This document shows, piece after piece, positions 35,311-46,991 of a stretch of DNA of 64,000 bases. Both the position numbers and the translations under genes were made by a program. The notes beneath the pieces are model-generated. The model saw only the letters and a program-made list of their open reading frames with translations. It was not told the origin of the DNA and made no database searches. The DNA is from Taxillus chinensis (lineage: Eukaryota; Streptophyta; Magnoliopsida; Santalales; Loranthaceae): contig CM042091.1 of the NCBI GenBank assembly GCA_023512835.1, positions 17,191,506 to 17,255,505 on the forward strand, given 5' to 3'. Numbering within the stretch: the first letter of the stretch is position 1; each line of letters opens with the position of its first letter.

Positions 35311-37280
35311 TTCATTAAATTTTCTATTAAATTTTCAATTTAAATTTTATAAAATAAAATTTAAAGAGCATAAATTTAAAAAAAAATGAAATGAGTATTA
35401 ATAATGACCTTAATTTTCTCTAATTAAAATTTAACTAAAAATTTCATCTCGAAGAATTTTAGCCATTTATTTCTATGGATTAACAATTTTTTTTTGACTA
35501 TTTTAATAAATATTTTTAAAAAACAATTATGGTTATATGGTAAGCTAAAAGAGGAGATACCGGATTTAAGGAGTGGTTGTTTTGTGGTGACGATGCCAGG
35601 ACGCGAATAAGTATTCTAGTTGGCCATTATCGTGGGTGAGATATTTAAAACTTGTATTAAATAATTAATAATTATTTGTTGGAAAAAACGTATTAATGAA
35701 TTTCTAATCCATATAAAATAAAATACGGGTGTAAAAGGGCTAAGCCATTTAAGTCTGTTTTATTCTCGACCGGACCAAAACAGTCTTTTTTGACACTCTT
35801 AACGAAAAGTGACATTAAGTGAAAATTTTCGATTCCATGTTGAAAATGTTAATAGCATCAATAACCAAATTACTCTCTAGGAGTGTGAAGTTTTTAATAA
35901 ATCCAAATCAAAAACATTAATAACGCTTTTTGTTAAGAAGACAAGAAGAACATATGAACTAATGGATTCAATTAAATGCAACAAATGATTGCATAGGATT
36001 TTTTTTACATTGCGTTAGCTCTTTGTAATCATGAGGAAATTTACTTAAATTTAGCTAAAAAATATGTATGTGGCTAAATTTTTTTGTTTTTCTTAAATTT
36101 AACTTTCAACAAAAAAAAATATTAATTGAAACCTGAGTAAAAGGCACTCACCCGACACAAATACGTGGTAAAGAGTTCAGATTTGTTTGAATTAAAAAAA
36201 ATTATTTATGTGTCGGCTAAAATTTAGATTTATGGATTAATTAATCCTAATGTATAGGAAGTTTTTAAATAATTTTCTTAACTTTATTTGTGGTGAAGTA
36301 ATAAAATTGTTCATAATAATAAAATATTATCATCTCAATTTATTATATCACAAGTACAATTCAATTATTTCAAAATAAATTGAGTGTGAAATAATAAATA
36401 AAAAGCGAATTATATATTTGCGTAAAGTTAATTAACACAATGTTTGAAAACACATAATATTTTCCTAATAATTATTAGTAACAAGAAAATCTCAAGAATT
36501 AGAAATACGTAAATAAATATAATAATTTTTTTTATTTGTAAGAGTTCACATTGCGTGGGATGGTCGCTAATGGGTGACAATAGACCATGCACCCATAATC
36601 CACTAGCAAACATATAGTTAAAATGGTTGCAGATCATGTTACGAGAAAAAAAATATTTTATTACATGTTTAATTTAAAAAAAAAAAGATCAAGGCAAGCA
36701 TATACGTAGTAGGAGACTGTAGAAATTGTTAAAAAAAAAAAATTAAGAAGAAGAAGAAGAATACCATATAGAGAATTATAGAAAAGACAAAGAAAATAGA
36801 ATAAGTATACTCAAACCATCAGAAATTGGTTACTTCGCTGAATTAAGGTACCATATATGATACTGTGTGACGCTATATGGATTGCTTGGGTGGTTATCAA
36901 CCCGTTCCACCACAAAAAATGATTATTTAAAGTCAAATTTAAATGATCAACAAAGGCAACAAAACAGGTAGAAGAACACAAATTAGACTCTATTATGTCT
37001 CTCATCATCTGAAATATCCTTTACCTGCCGGCTGGTGAACACATGTATACGTAACTCGCAAGTTACAGCTTCCCCTGTGATGAACTGATGATGATGTTAT
37101 TATTCATTGCTTCCATATTCAATGTAATTTCACCTGTGCTTCACTAATTCACGCGTACGTATTATTCCCATATACGCATATATAAGTACGTACTATATAA
37201 ACATCTCTGAACAACCAATCGCGATAATAATGCCGCATTTCTGATGTCGATCTGTACCGTGTGTCTTGCAGTCCCATTAT
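35311..37280. other. Intergenic, no gene recognised
   Basis: AT-rich sequence between the MITE and the 3' end of the CCCH gene. The last 200 bp are probably its 3' UTR and flank. Only short ORFs without motifs are present. Confidence 0.5.
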
Positions 37281-38967
37281 TCAGGGGTTGGCTTTAGATT
37301 CCATGGAATAATGAGGGACCATGAACTTCTCATCCTCAGATAGTGCGTGGCGGAAGTGACAGCGGTGGCCGTAGGGACAGTTGTCGCCGGCGAGGATCAT
37401 GCGGCAGACCTCCGTCTTGTAACGGGGGTGGCGGATCACTGGGCGGAGCTCCTTGATGCCGTGAGCGAACTGGCAATGGTCTCCGTAGGGACAGGCTCCA
37501 GTCTCCTGCCATTTGTTGCAGAGCTCCGTCTTGAACATTCCCTGGTTGTACACCTCCAGCTCCAATGCATCCTCCTCTTGGGTCCCTCCACGAACATACA
37601 CCTTCTGCTGTGACAAATCATAATTAAACATGAATATATCCACAAACGCACTTCTCATCCCAATTCCCAAGTATATATGTAACAGGCATCATCCGAAAGC
37701 AAATATTGAAAAGTGTAATAATTATATACGTACGCATATAATATAGTGTGCCTACTAACCAAGAGAAATATGCAGAAACTCATTCCCCACTTTAATCAAA
37801 CAAGCCAGAGACACTTTAACGGGATCGAGTAGCTATATAAATGATCATTTTAATACTCCATATTTGGAGAAAAACGCACTGCGTACTTTAATCAAACAAG
37901 CCCGAGTCTATAAATGGTAAGCCAGTAAATGCCCTTATCAACCCATATATGTTTGTGGCTTTTGACTTTGTTGGTGTGCAATGTGCAGTAGTACTAATTA
38001 CTCTACAATGATGAACCATAAAAAGGCAAATGTGTGTGTGTGTGTGTGTGTATGTGAAGATTGAAGTAAACGTATCCAAACAAACACCATGATGGATGGA
38101 TGGATGGCAGAAATATTGGTGGGTAACAGATTTAATTAGAACAACATCAAAAGGTACAGCACTGATTAATTAATTAATTACCGTTCCAGCGACGGGACTG
38201 GCGGTTCGGGGTCGAGTGGTAGAGACCCGATTCGATCCACTAGCAGCAGCAGCACCACTGGTAGCGCCAGCTGTAGGAGTAGCGTTCACATTCAGAGTGT
38301 TCTTCAGATACCCACTCGACCTCACGGAGATGCTCTTGGGAAGAGTAACCCTCTCCACGTCCAGCCTTTCAATGCGATCACCTTCGATGACGCTCTTAGG
38401 GCTCTCACGGTCGCGGTTGGCATCAGCCACCGGCCAGGAGGCGCGATTGGTGGTGGTGCCGCTGCTGCCGGCGTTCTCCCCAACCGAAAGCCTCCGGATG
38501 TCATCGAGGAGGGACAGCTGGGAGGAGAAATCGGAAGGAGCGAAGCGCTTGTGAAGCGAGGCTTGGATGAGGAGGCCGAGACGCTTGTTGAGGTCTCGGT
38601 TGGCGAGCCTCAGGTTGGTGTTCTCACGGCGGAGGGCCTCAGCCTGCTTGGCGGTCTCGTGGAGGTGAGCGAGGCAGAGGTGGTGGCGGTCGAGGAGGTC
38701 CTGATGCTCGAGGACGAGGCGAGTCTGCGGCGAGTACGCGAGGTCCAGGTCCTGGCTGGTGATCAGCGGGCTTCGATTGGGGTTACTGTTGTCCTCATCG
38801 CCCGACCCAGGCGTCACCGAAACGGAGCTCCCGTACAAAGGCCTCGGCGGAAAAATGGCGGAGTAGAGCGATGAGGTGAGTCCGATTCCTTCAGTTCCGC
38901 CGACGTACGCCGACGGTGCGCCGCCGTCTTTGCCGCCGCCTCGAGCGGGGGAGCTGTCTCGCTGCAT
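37281..38967 (-). CDS. Tandem CCCH zinc-finger protein (C3H14/C3H15 type)
   Basis: Two coding exons, 38967-38182 and 37607-37281, joined in phase 0, give 370 residues. The C-terminal exon holds two C-x8-C-x5-C-x3-H fingers (residues 292-311 and 330-349), each preceded by a KTE(L/V) lead-in, as in TTP-type proteins that bind AU-rich mRNA. The arrangement and the [14 protein letters not shown] core match Arabidopsis C3H14/C3H15, regulators of mRNA stability and secondary wall formation. That role is known for the family, not shown here. Exon 1 has a Gly/Ser-rich start, a leucine-rich coiled coil (about 82-135) and a low-complexity Thr/Ala/Ser region. ATG 38967 is preferred because CAG just before it looks like the acceptor of a 5'-UTR intron (38968-39290, donor CTG|GTAAGA). 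The exon 2 acceptor is a CAGCAG tandem site. Confidence 0.92.
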
Positions 38968-39380
38968 CTGCCTACAGTTCCGTACGTCAACATACACACG
39001 CACACAGGCATACATTGATGACAAACAATTAAACAAACATCAGATTGTCGATCGATTTCCGGCTAGAAACAAAAAAACACAACAATCACGCACAGCGTTT
39101 TCTTCAAGAAAGACGATCGATTATTACACCCGAAATTTCAAGATTCCAGTAAATCAAACATCCAATTAATCGACGATTCAAGATCGATGAACTAGAAAGG
39201 CCCCAGAAAACAGTCAGAAAACGAAGTTATTACACAAAATCGGATCAAAAACCTATAAACTCGTCCCTCATCATCAACCAAGAATCTTACCAGAAATTAA
39301 CTTGCTGCGCTGCGCTGCGAGACTGTAACGAACTCACGACCTATTTTGATTTCTCGAGACCGAGGGAGAGAGATTTAGAG
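38968..39380 (-). promoter_or_regulatory. 5' UTR and leader intron of the CCCH gene
   Basis: A consensus donor CTG|GTAAGA is centred at 39290-39291 and an acceptor GGCAG ends right at the start codon, so the intron would span 38968-39290. The leader exon would run from about 39380 to 39291. This is inference from splice signals and promoter spacing. Confidence 0.55.
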
Positions 39381-39410
39381 AGAGAATGGGGCGAGACTTA
39401 ATGAAGATTT

Positions 39411-39417
39411 ATTTATA
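39411..39417 (-). promoter_or_regulatory. TATA box of the CCCH gene
   Basis: TATAAAT on the minus strand lies about 30 bp upstream of a plausible start site near 39380. It is followed by CT-rich leader sequence (GAGAGA on the plus strand). Confidence 0.6.
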
Positions 39418-40778
39418 GCGGAGGATCGGAGAAAAGTGGAGGGAGGGAAGAGAGAGAAAGCGCTTCCAGTGCGTGCAGAGGCGTCGTCGACGGAACGAAT
39501 GCTGAACGGCCTCTCATCGCCTATTATTATTATTATTATTATTATTTTTTATTTTTTATTTTTTTTGTTTTGCTAACAGACGGGCGATGCCCCTAACAGC
39601 CTCCGTATTTACGCAGAATGCCATTTCCCGCGTGTTTCGGTCATTTTACGCCGCGGGCGGGATGGTCCCATCAGCAGAGTCTGTTACAAAACGGCACGTC
39701 GCTTTTCACCCCCGAGTCAAAATGTGGATGAGGTCAATGATCCAACGGACACGATGCCATCACCCGATGATGACATGGCCAATCGGACGGCAGACGCGGG
39801 TTTCTACTTTCGCGTCCGTTTTTAAACCAGCGAGCGTAAGTTTTAGCCGCGGTGAGTGAGACTGATGACGTTGTCAGTTTGAAACGGCAGCAACCGATTA
39901 GTCACGTGACAACTGAACGCCCGCACGCACCTGGCTCTGTGTTGCAAGTTGCAAATGCGCCTCATCTTTCGCGTTACTTTCGAAGTTGCCACTCGCAATG
40001 TATTAATTAATATTAAGTTACTAACACAGACCCCCCCACACACAACTTCAATATGAATGATCGAATATGGCTATATATGCAGGCTTACTCTAATTTTCGC
40101 GCGCTATTGGCTGGTACGATAGTATATAATTAGAGTTTGTATTATATATGACATTCAATAATATTTTATCACATCAATTGCTAGTACACGAGTCTTTATA
40201 TGGTACAATTGAATTATTTAAAATAAAAAATTTAAAAAGACAAAAAAAATCTGAGATTTATTTGATATGTATCATTTTTAAAAATAATGAATTTGATAAA
40301 TTTAAAATTATTTATGAATTATAAAACTACATATAAACTCATAGTTTTAAAAAATAATTAAGGTATTACCGAACGTAGTTGCTATCCTAAGCAAAATTCA
40401 ATAGAAAGCCCTTTTGTCTCCAAGTGGCTCCATCCTTTGTTAAAGTGAGGCCTTGTTCTAATTTTTTATGAGACATTTTAGAAAAAGAATTTAAAAAACC
40501 TTTAAATTTGAAAGTATCAAGTGATACTTTCCCTTGCAAAGAGGCACAATGGACCCCGGTATACCATCTAGCATAACATTTTTTTTGGTTATAGCTTTTT
40601 TATTATTTTGGAATGTACTCCAATATATTAATTATTTAATTTATTTATTAATTTCTAAAATTTTATACGAGTGAATTCAAATCTTAGTTAGACACATTGT
40701 CTATGTATAGCTTAATTAGGAGAAAGGGGGGGTCGTTGCTCAAAGCCAAGGTCGCATGGCTTGCGGTTGGAGTAGCGC

Positions 40779-40823
<45 letters not shown>

Positions 40824-42392
40824 ATAATATGTGGGTGTGAGATAGCGTGGGATTAAGACATATATACACACACATATGAGTGCCGCGTTTGGGAAGGAAG
40901 TTTATGGAGGAGGGGAGCCAGCGAATGCCATGATGGTTGTTTGGGTGATTGCTTCTGCATCACAACTATAACCAACTCTTTAGATTTGCCAATCAAATCC
41001 CCCATCATCATCCCCTAAAATGTTCGTTGCAAGCATTGATCCACCTGCATCCATCCTTCTCCCATTTCTCAAGTCCTTGTCAGTCTGGTTGTTAACGATT
41101 TTCTTTTTTCTTTTTTCAAACAAAAATAAAATTAAACCCTTCTAATAAAATTTTAATCATTACTTTACCTTTCTTAAAAAATAAATTACTTCTAAGATTT
41201 TATCCTCCTACAAGTAAAGCTTTGTAGGGGAAAAAAATAATTCCAACATGTCATTGCCACATTTAATGTACTCTGATATAAATTACACGTCCGCTTAAAT
41301 CAACGCTCAACATATAATTTCAAAAGTTGTATTCTTATTTTATATTCAAAAACTATTTTTAGTAGAATATTTTACATTTTTATATTCAAAAACTGTTTTA
41401 TATATATATATATATTGCGGTAGATGACTCCGACTCCCCCCCCAAGGCCCTCTCTTAGAGGTGGGTTGGTCGCGGTGGCGAAGATGGGTTCAGGAGTGCC
41501 GACAAGGGGATGGTGGTTGGGGAGGGGCTTGGTATTTTTATTTTCCTGTATTTAAAAATATTGTATTTTTTGAAAATCAAAATAAAAAAATATAACCAAA
41601 CAAAATAATATTGTTGTTTTCTATATTCAATTATAGAAGATAGTTTTTAAGAACTATAACCAAACATCTCCTTACATTCTTGCTATTGTCTTTAGTTAAA
41701 TACCATGCAATGTATTTTATATGCACTTTACCTATTATTCATAATAACATGGCAACTGCTAGATATTAATGGGTTGTGGTTTCAATGGCAAAAATATATA
41801 ATTTATTATTATTATTTTAATAATATTATATTTTTGGGATTGCATCAGTTACACAGTTCTGATTGCAAATATTACTTTTATAATAAAATACATAATTTAA
41901 ATTATTTAAATTTATATAATTTTTTAAAACACCTAAAATGTTCTTTTATTGTCTTTTTTTACGGTGTTAAAAATTGCATGCAATGGGTTCACCACTATTA
42001 TAGAAATTTTGGCTAAGGTTATCCGCATAAGCTCAATATTCTCAATCTTAGTTTTAAAGAATTCATAATACTTAGAGATCTTAAAAAAACTTTAAACATC
42101 TCATCTTGCATTTCTATCTTTATATAATAAAATAATATTTCTTAAATTATTATTCTTTTCTCATATATTTACAAACTACTCTTTTTTTATTTAAAATAAT
42201 TATTCAAATATGCAAATAAATGAAAAAAACAACAAATGTGCATATTTAGAGGATCTAGAATGAATTTTCAAATATGCAAAATAAACTTTATCCTCAATTT
42301 TAGAAATATGCAGATTTAAAAGAACTTATGCAGTCTAATTCTTACACAAACTTTAAATTTTTATTTATTAAATTTTAGAGCAAAGTGTATTT
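39418..42392. other. Promoter-side flank of the CCCH gene and intergenic DNA
   Basis: From 39420 to about 39960 the sequence is CpG-rich, in contrast to the rest of the window, and includes an ATT trinucleotide run at 39521-39545. Beyond that it is AT-rich with a TA tract at about 40783-40820. The ORF at 39587-39859 lies in the CpG-rich flank and has no recognisable domain. The ORF at 41705-42016 is AT-rich and unconvincing. Confidence 0.5.
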
Positions 42393-42565
42393 TAGAGGTG
42401 TCATCGATCGAATGAATGCTAAATGGCCTCACCAATTATTTTATTTTATTTTATTTTCTTTTCTTTTCTTTTTGCTTTTGCTAATTGACTAGTGATGACC
42501 TTAACAACCTTTATATTTCCGTAAGATGCCATTTCCCGTGTGTTTCGGTCATTTTATCGTGAATA
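42393..42565 (-). repeat. Decayed duplicate of the CCCH upstream region
   Basis: The order of motifs GAATGCT-x-AA-x-GGCCTC, an AT-rich run, GCTAA...GA, ATGCCATTTCCCG and GTGTTTCGGTCATTTTA repeats that of 39480-39650. Many differences replace CpG with TpG or CpA, consistent with decay of methylated cytosines in a nonfunctional copy. Confidence 0.7.
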
Positions 42566-42919
42566 CTTCGTAGAAGTGATCTTTTCTAAGTAATATTGAA
42601 ATTAATCATAAGGAACACCGTAAGGCCATTATACTCCAAATTGGTAAGGAGTTACACCAAAAAGACGTCCACAAGAGTGGTAAAGAGCAAAGACTTAATT
42701 CGAGGGGAATACGTCATTAGAGAAGGAGGTTGTTCAACCGAGTATTCATTTGGAGGAGAAACCTCCTTTGATTAAGACGCTAATCCATTATCCTCAGTGG
42801 TTATAAAAAAGTAAAGATGCAGTTCATTATTCAAAGTTTTTAGAAATTTTTAAAAGGTTAAAAATAAATATACCCTTCATAGAGGCATTAAAACAGATAC
42901 CTAAATATGAGATTAGCCA

Positions 42920-43570
42920 TTTGACAATTGGAGGGAGATTCCATGGAGTGGTGGCTGAGCATTACGAGAAGTCATGAGGTGCAACCCATGCTTTGGGAGG
43001 AGTTCTTACAACTTTCTATGATGAGTTTTTCCCTGAGTCACTACGGTGATTGAAGAGGGAAGAGTTTGGAAGCCAAAAGCAGGGGTCGCAGATGGTGCCA
43101 AGTTAGAGAGGGAATTCTGGAGTCTAAGCAGGGTTACTCCCAAGGATGTGGCGAAGGAGGATTTAAAGGCCCACAAGTTCATCTTAGGTCTCAGGCCTGC
43201 TCTCAATCAAAGGGTAGAGATGCTTCGTTTGAGGACCTATGCCGAGGTTATGGAGATAACTTGTATTGTGGAGAGGGGGCTGGAAGAGAAAAAATAGACC
43301 CATCAAGGACATCAGCTGTAGAGTGGGCATGACCATGATTCAAGGTCAAAGAGACCCAAAATTAAGGAGGGACGTAGCAATTCCTTCTGAGGTTAGGGTC
43401 ATCCATTAGTGATCCCAAGGAGGTCCATCTTTGGTGGCATGTAGGGAGGCTCAACTGAAGGTTTCCAAAATGGTTGCCTCTATTGTGGGGAGCCAGGACA
43501 TTTCAAGAGAGAGTGGCCTAAGAAGGACTATCAATGTAGGAACTGTGGGAGAGAAGGCCACTCGAGTTGA
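42920..43570 (+). pseudogene. Gag relic with two zinc knuckles
   Basis: The capsid part reads MEWWLSITRS then EEFLQLFYDEFFPESLR. It changes frame and continues as KFILGLRPALNQRVEMLRLRTYAEVME (43046-43297). Two knuckles follow at 43475 and 43535. The first has tryptophan in place of its last cysteine, and the second ends in a stop before its last cysteine, so neither can hold zinc normally. Confidence 0.8.
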
Positions 43571-44223
43571 GTTTGCCTTAGTTGAGGCAACAGTTGAGGA
43601 GTGTGAGGTGGGGCACCTAGCATAAGGAGTGACGCAAACTTTCGAGCTCTAGCAACGAGGCTATAGCTCATTAGTAGCAAACCAACCAGGCAAGATCTAG
43701 CTAGTTTCGGCCTCAAGGGAGGCAAAAGAGGCAATAATAAGATGTTGGGGGAAACCAGGGCAGAAATAGTCCTAAGGTTCGAGATCCAGTGAGTGAGCTT
43801 ACTATAGGAGAAGGCTAAGTTACCATCTTCATCTGTGAAGGGCGGGACAGGACCATATGTGGTTAGACATATCATTTTGATCTTTTGTACGCTTGTTTTT
43901 GTTTTGTTTGATATGAGTGCATCTTGCTAATTTGTTGTTAAGTCATTGATTGACGGCCTGGGCTTAGTATGTGTTGAGGTAGAGAGATGATTAGTTGTGG
44001 AGTTACTAGTTGGTGGTATGATTAAGGTACGATGTTTATGTCGTGAGTGTATACTAACCTTATGAGATGTGGAACTTAAATATGATTTGCATATAATGTC
44101 ATTGAGGGCATTCGATTTAATCTTGGGCATGGATTGGTTGATGACATTCTAGGCTAGGATTGATTTCTACCGATGCCGCGGATCATTTGTATCACCTGAG
44201 GGTATTCTTTTTACTCTATTAGG

Positions 44224-44659
44224 TAGGGTTGTAAAATGAACCATTGATACGCAGACCATGCAGACTGGATTGGACTGAACCAAAATATTACTAGCCCATT
44301 TTAACCGCGAGCCTAAACGAAGCGGTCTGTTTAGGCCTGGTCCGTGTGGACCAAATTTGTGTAAACACGAATTGGCTTGTTATTTAATTTTTTTTAAATT
44401 ATTACATATTCTACTTAATAAATTAATACCGATAGCGTAAATCTATTAATTTTAAAATTAAAGTTTAAAATATATATTTTTAAATATGGTTTAAAATTAA
44501 AAATTTTAACAATATTTAACAAAAACTAACTTAAAATATTTATTTTAAATAAATAAATAAATATGGATCGGTCTGCATTCGGACTGAACCAGACCAAATA
44601 ATTTTTGGTTTGTTTGCTGTGCGACGGACCAAATCAGATCGATTCATTTTACACCTCTA
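44224..44659 (+). mobile_element. hAT MITE inside the gypsy relic, 436 bp
   Basis: The ends are TAGGGTTGTAAAATG and CATTTTACACCTCTA. The 8-bp flanks are CTATTAGG (44216-44223) and CTGTTAGG (44660-44667), one mismatch, the hAT signature. It separates the protease-side sequence (SPEGILFTLL) from the RT of the gypsy relic, so it inserted later. Confidence 0.9.
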
Positions 44660-44792
44660 CTGTTAGGTGAGTGGGATTGCGAGACGAGTCGAGCTAGACC
44701 AGTGATGGACTAGTGGGGTGCCATCACTCATAAGTTGGCAGCTTTAACCTTTGGCGAGGAGGGGAAAGTAGAGCAGATGGTATGGCCAATAT

Positions 44793-45704
44793 TTGTTGAT
44801 CGATCAGTTTCAGGATGTGTTCTTAGAGAAGTTGAGAAGGTTACCACCTAAGAGGAGCGTAGAGTTCATTATAGAGTTGTTGCTAGGGATTGGGCCTATC
44901 TCCCAGGTGGGATACCATATGGGACTAGCTGAGTTGAGGGAACTTCAAAGACAAATAGAGGAATTATGGAGTCAAAACTTCATTAGGCCGAGTACTTCAC
45001 CCTGGGGTGCTATAGTGCTCTTTGTAAAAAAAGCGAATGACACGCATTGGCTTCACATTGACTATAGAAAGTTGAACCTATTAACTATAAAGAATAAGTA
45101 TCCATTACCTTAGATAAATGATCTATTTAATTAGTTAAGAGGAGCTTAGTGGTTTTTAAAGATAAATTTGCAATCTGGGTATCACTAGTTAAAGGTCAAA
45201 CAAGAGGACATTCGTAAGACTTCTTTTTGATGCAAGTATGAACATTATGAGTGGTTAGTGATGTCCTTCAGGCTCAAGAATGCACCAGCAGTGTTTATGC
45301 ATTTGATGAACCAGGTCTTTGCCCCTTACCTAGATTCCTTCGCGGTATTGTTTATTGATGATATTCTTGTGTACTCCAAGACTCAAATAGAGCATGAGGA
45401 GCATTTGGCAACAGTGTTACAAACTTTGCGTGATCAGCAATTGTATGCCAAGTTCAGCAAATGCGATTTCTGGATGCAAAATGTTTATTTTCTAGGCCAT
45501 GTGGTGTTAATTGGGGGAGTTAGGGTGTACCCAGCCAAAATTAAAACTATCTTGAGAAAGACAACTAATGTTTTTGAGACTCGGAGCTTCTTAGGTTTAA
45601 TGGGATATTACTTGTTTTATAGAGGCTTTTCTCGTTTAACAGCTTCTATTACGGCATTGACTCAGAAGGGGGTGAGGTTTGAGTGGACTGATAAGTGTCA
45701 GTAA
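44793..45704 (+). pseudogene. Reverse transcriptase relic
   Basis: RT motifs [19 protein letters not shown] and [17 protein letters not shown] are followed by stops. The second ORF (45258-45704) has [17 protein letters not shown], the catalytic [10 protein letters not shown] box and the [10 protein letters not shown] connection motif. RNase H-like sequence follows in the repeated region. The stops rule out function. Confidence 0.85.
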
Positions 45705-46991
45705 GCTTTAGAGACCCTCAAAACCCGTTTGACCACGACACCTGTGATGAGGCTATTTAGGGTTGATGTTCTATATGAGGTGTACTGTGATCCGTCCTGA
45801 GCTGGGTTAGGGTGTGTCCTTATGCAGGAGCACAGTGTGATAGCTTATGGGCCGAGGCAGTTGAAATCACATGAGCAGAATTATCTTACGCATAAACTTG
45901 AGTTGGCAACTGTCATATTTGCTTTAAAAAGTTGGTAATATTATCTTTTGAAAGAAAAGTTTGTGGTATACTCAAACCACAAGAGCCTTCAATATATATT
46001 TACCTAAAAGGAGTTGAATTTGAGATAGCGAAGGTGGATAGAGTATATGCAAACATTTGATAAATATTACCTCTGTTTTATAGAGGGTTTTCCCATTTAA
46101 CAGCTTCTATTATGGCATTGACTCAGAAGGGGGTGAGGTTTGAGTGGACTGATAAGTGTCAGTAAGCTTTAGAGACCCTCAAAACCCGTTTGACCACGAC
46201 ACCTGTGATGAGGCTATTTAGGGTTGATGTTCCATATGAGGTGTACTGTGATCCGTCCTGAGCTGGGTTAGGGTGTGTCCTTATGCAGGAGCACAGTGTA
46301 ATAGCATATGGGCCGAGGCAGTTGAAATCACATGAGCAGAATTATCCTACACATAAACTTGAGTTGACAACTGTCATATTTGCTTTAAAAAGTTGGTAAT
46401 ATTATCTTTTGAAAGAAAAGTTTGTGGTATACTTAAACCACAAGAGCCTTCAATATATATTTACCTAAAAGGAGTTGAATTTGAGATAACGAAGGTGGAT
46501 AGAGTATATGCAAACATTTGATAAATATTACCTCTATTTTATAGAGGGTTTTCCCATTTAACAGCTTCTATTACGACATTAACTCAGAAGGGGGTGAGGT
46601 TTGAGTGGACTGATAAGTATCAGTGAGCTTTAGAGACCCTCAAAACCCATTTGACCACGACACCTGTGATGAGGCTACTTAGGGATGATGTTCCATATGA
46701 GGTGTACTGTGATCCGTCCTGAGCTAGGTTAGGGTGTGTCCTTATGCAGAAACATAGTGTGATAGCTTGTGGGCCGAGGCAGTTGAAATCACATGAGCAG
46801 AATTATCCTACGCATGAACTTGAGTTGGCGACTGTCATATTTGCTTTAAAAAGTTGGTAATATTATCTTTTGAAAGAAAAGTTTGTGGCATACTCAAACC
46901 ACAAGAGCCTTCAATATATATTTACCTAAAAGGAGTTGAATTTGAGATAGCGAAGGTAGATAGAGTATATGCAAACATTTGATAAATATTA
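45606..46991 (+). repeat. Exact 461-bp triplication in RT/RNase H sequence
   Basis: The AGAGG-x-TTTTC start point recurs at 45621, 46082 and 46543, exactly 461 bp apart. The copies are about 97% identical by eye and keep the same stop codons. The unit runs from the RT connection through the RNase H motif (EVYCDPS...GCVLMQEH) to QTFDKYY. Copy 3 ends at ATAAATATTA (46991). The joint shares ATATTAC, so short homology may have seeded the first duplication. Because 461 is not a multiple of three, frame is lost at each joint. Confidence 0.9.

Larger units (their letters stand above)
42900..46991 (+). mobile_element. Decayed Ty3/gypsy relic without visible LTRs
   Basis: Gag, zinc knuckles, a protease remnant (ILGMDWL), reverse transcriptase and RNase H follow in normal order but with many stops and frame changes. 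Integrase is absent. I find no LTR pair, primer site or polypurine tract. It is much more decayed than the chromovirus at 26129 and differs in sequence: two knuckles instead of one and a FIDD box instead of YIDD. A hAT MITE splits it between protease and RT, and its 3' end is triplicated. Confidence 0.85.

Noticed and set aside
38216..38874. Plus-strand ORFs opposite exon 1 of the CCCH gene
   Set aside because: They are antisense shadows of the coding exon with skewed composition.
39587..39859. 90-codon ORF upstream of the CCCH gene
   Set aside because: It lies in a CpG-rich promoter flank, has no recognisable domain, and its decayed copy at 42393 does not preserve the frame.
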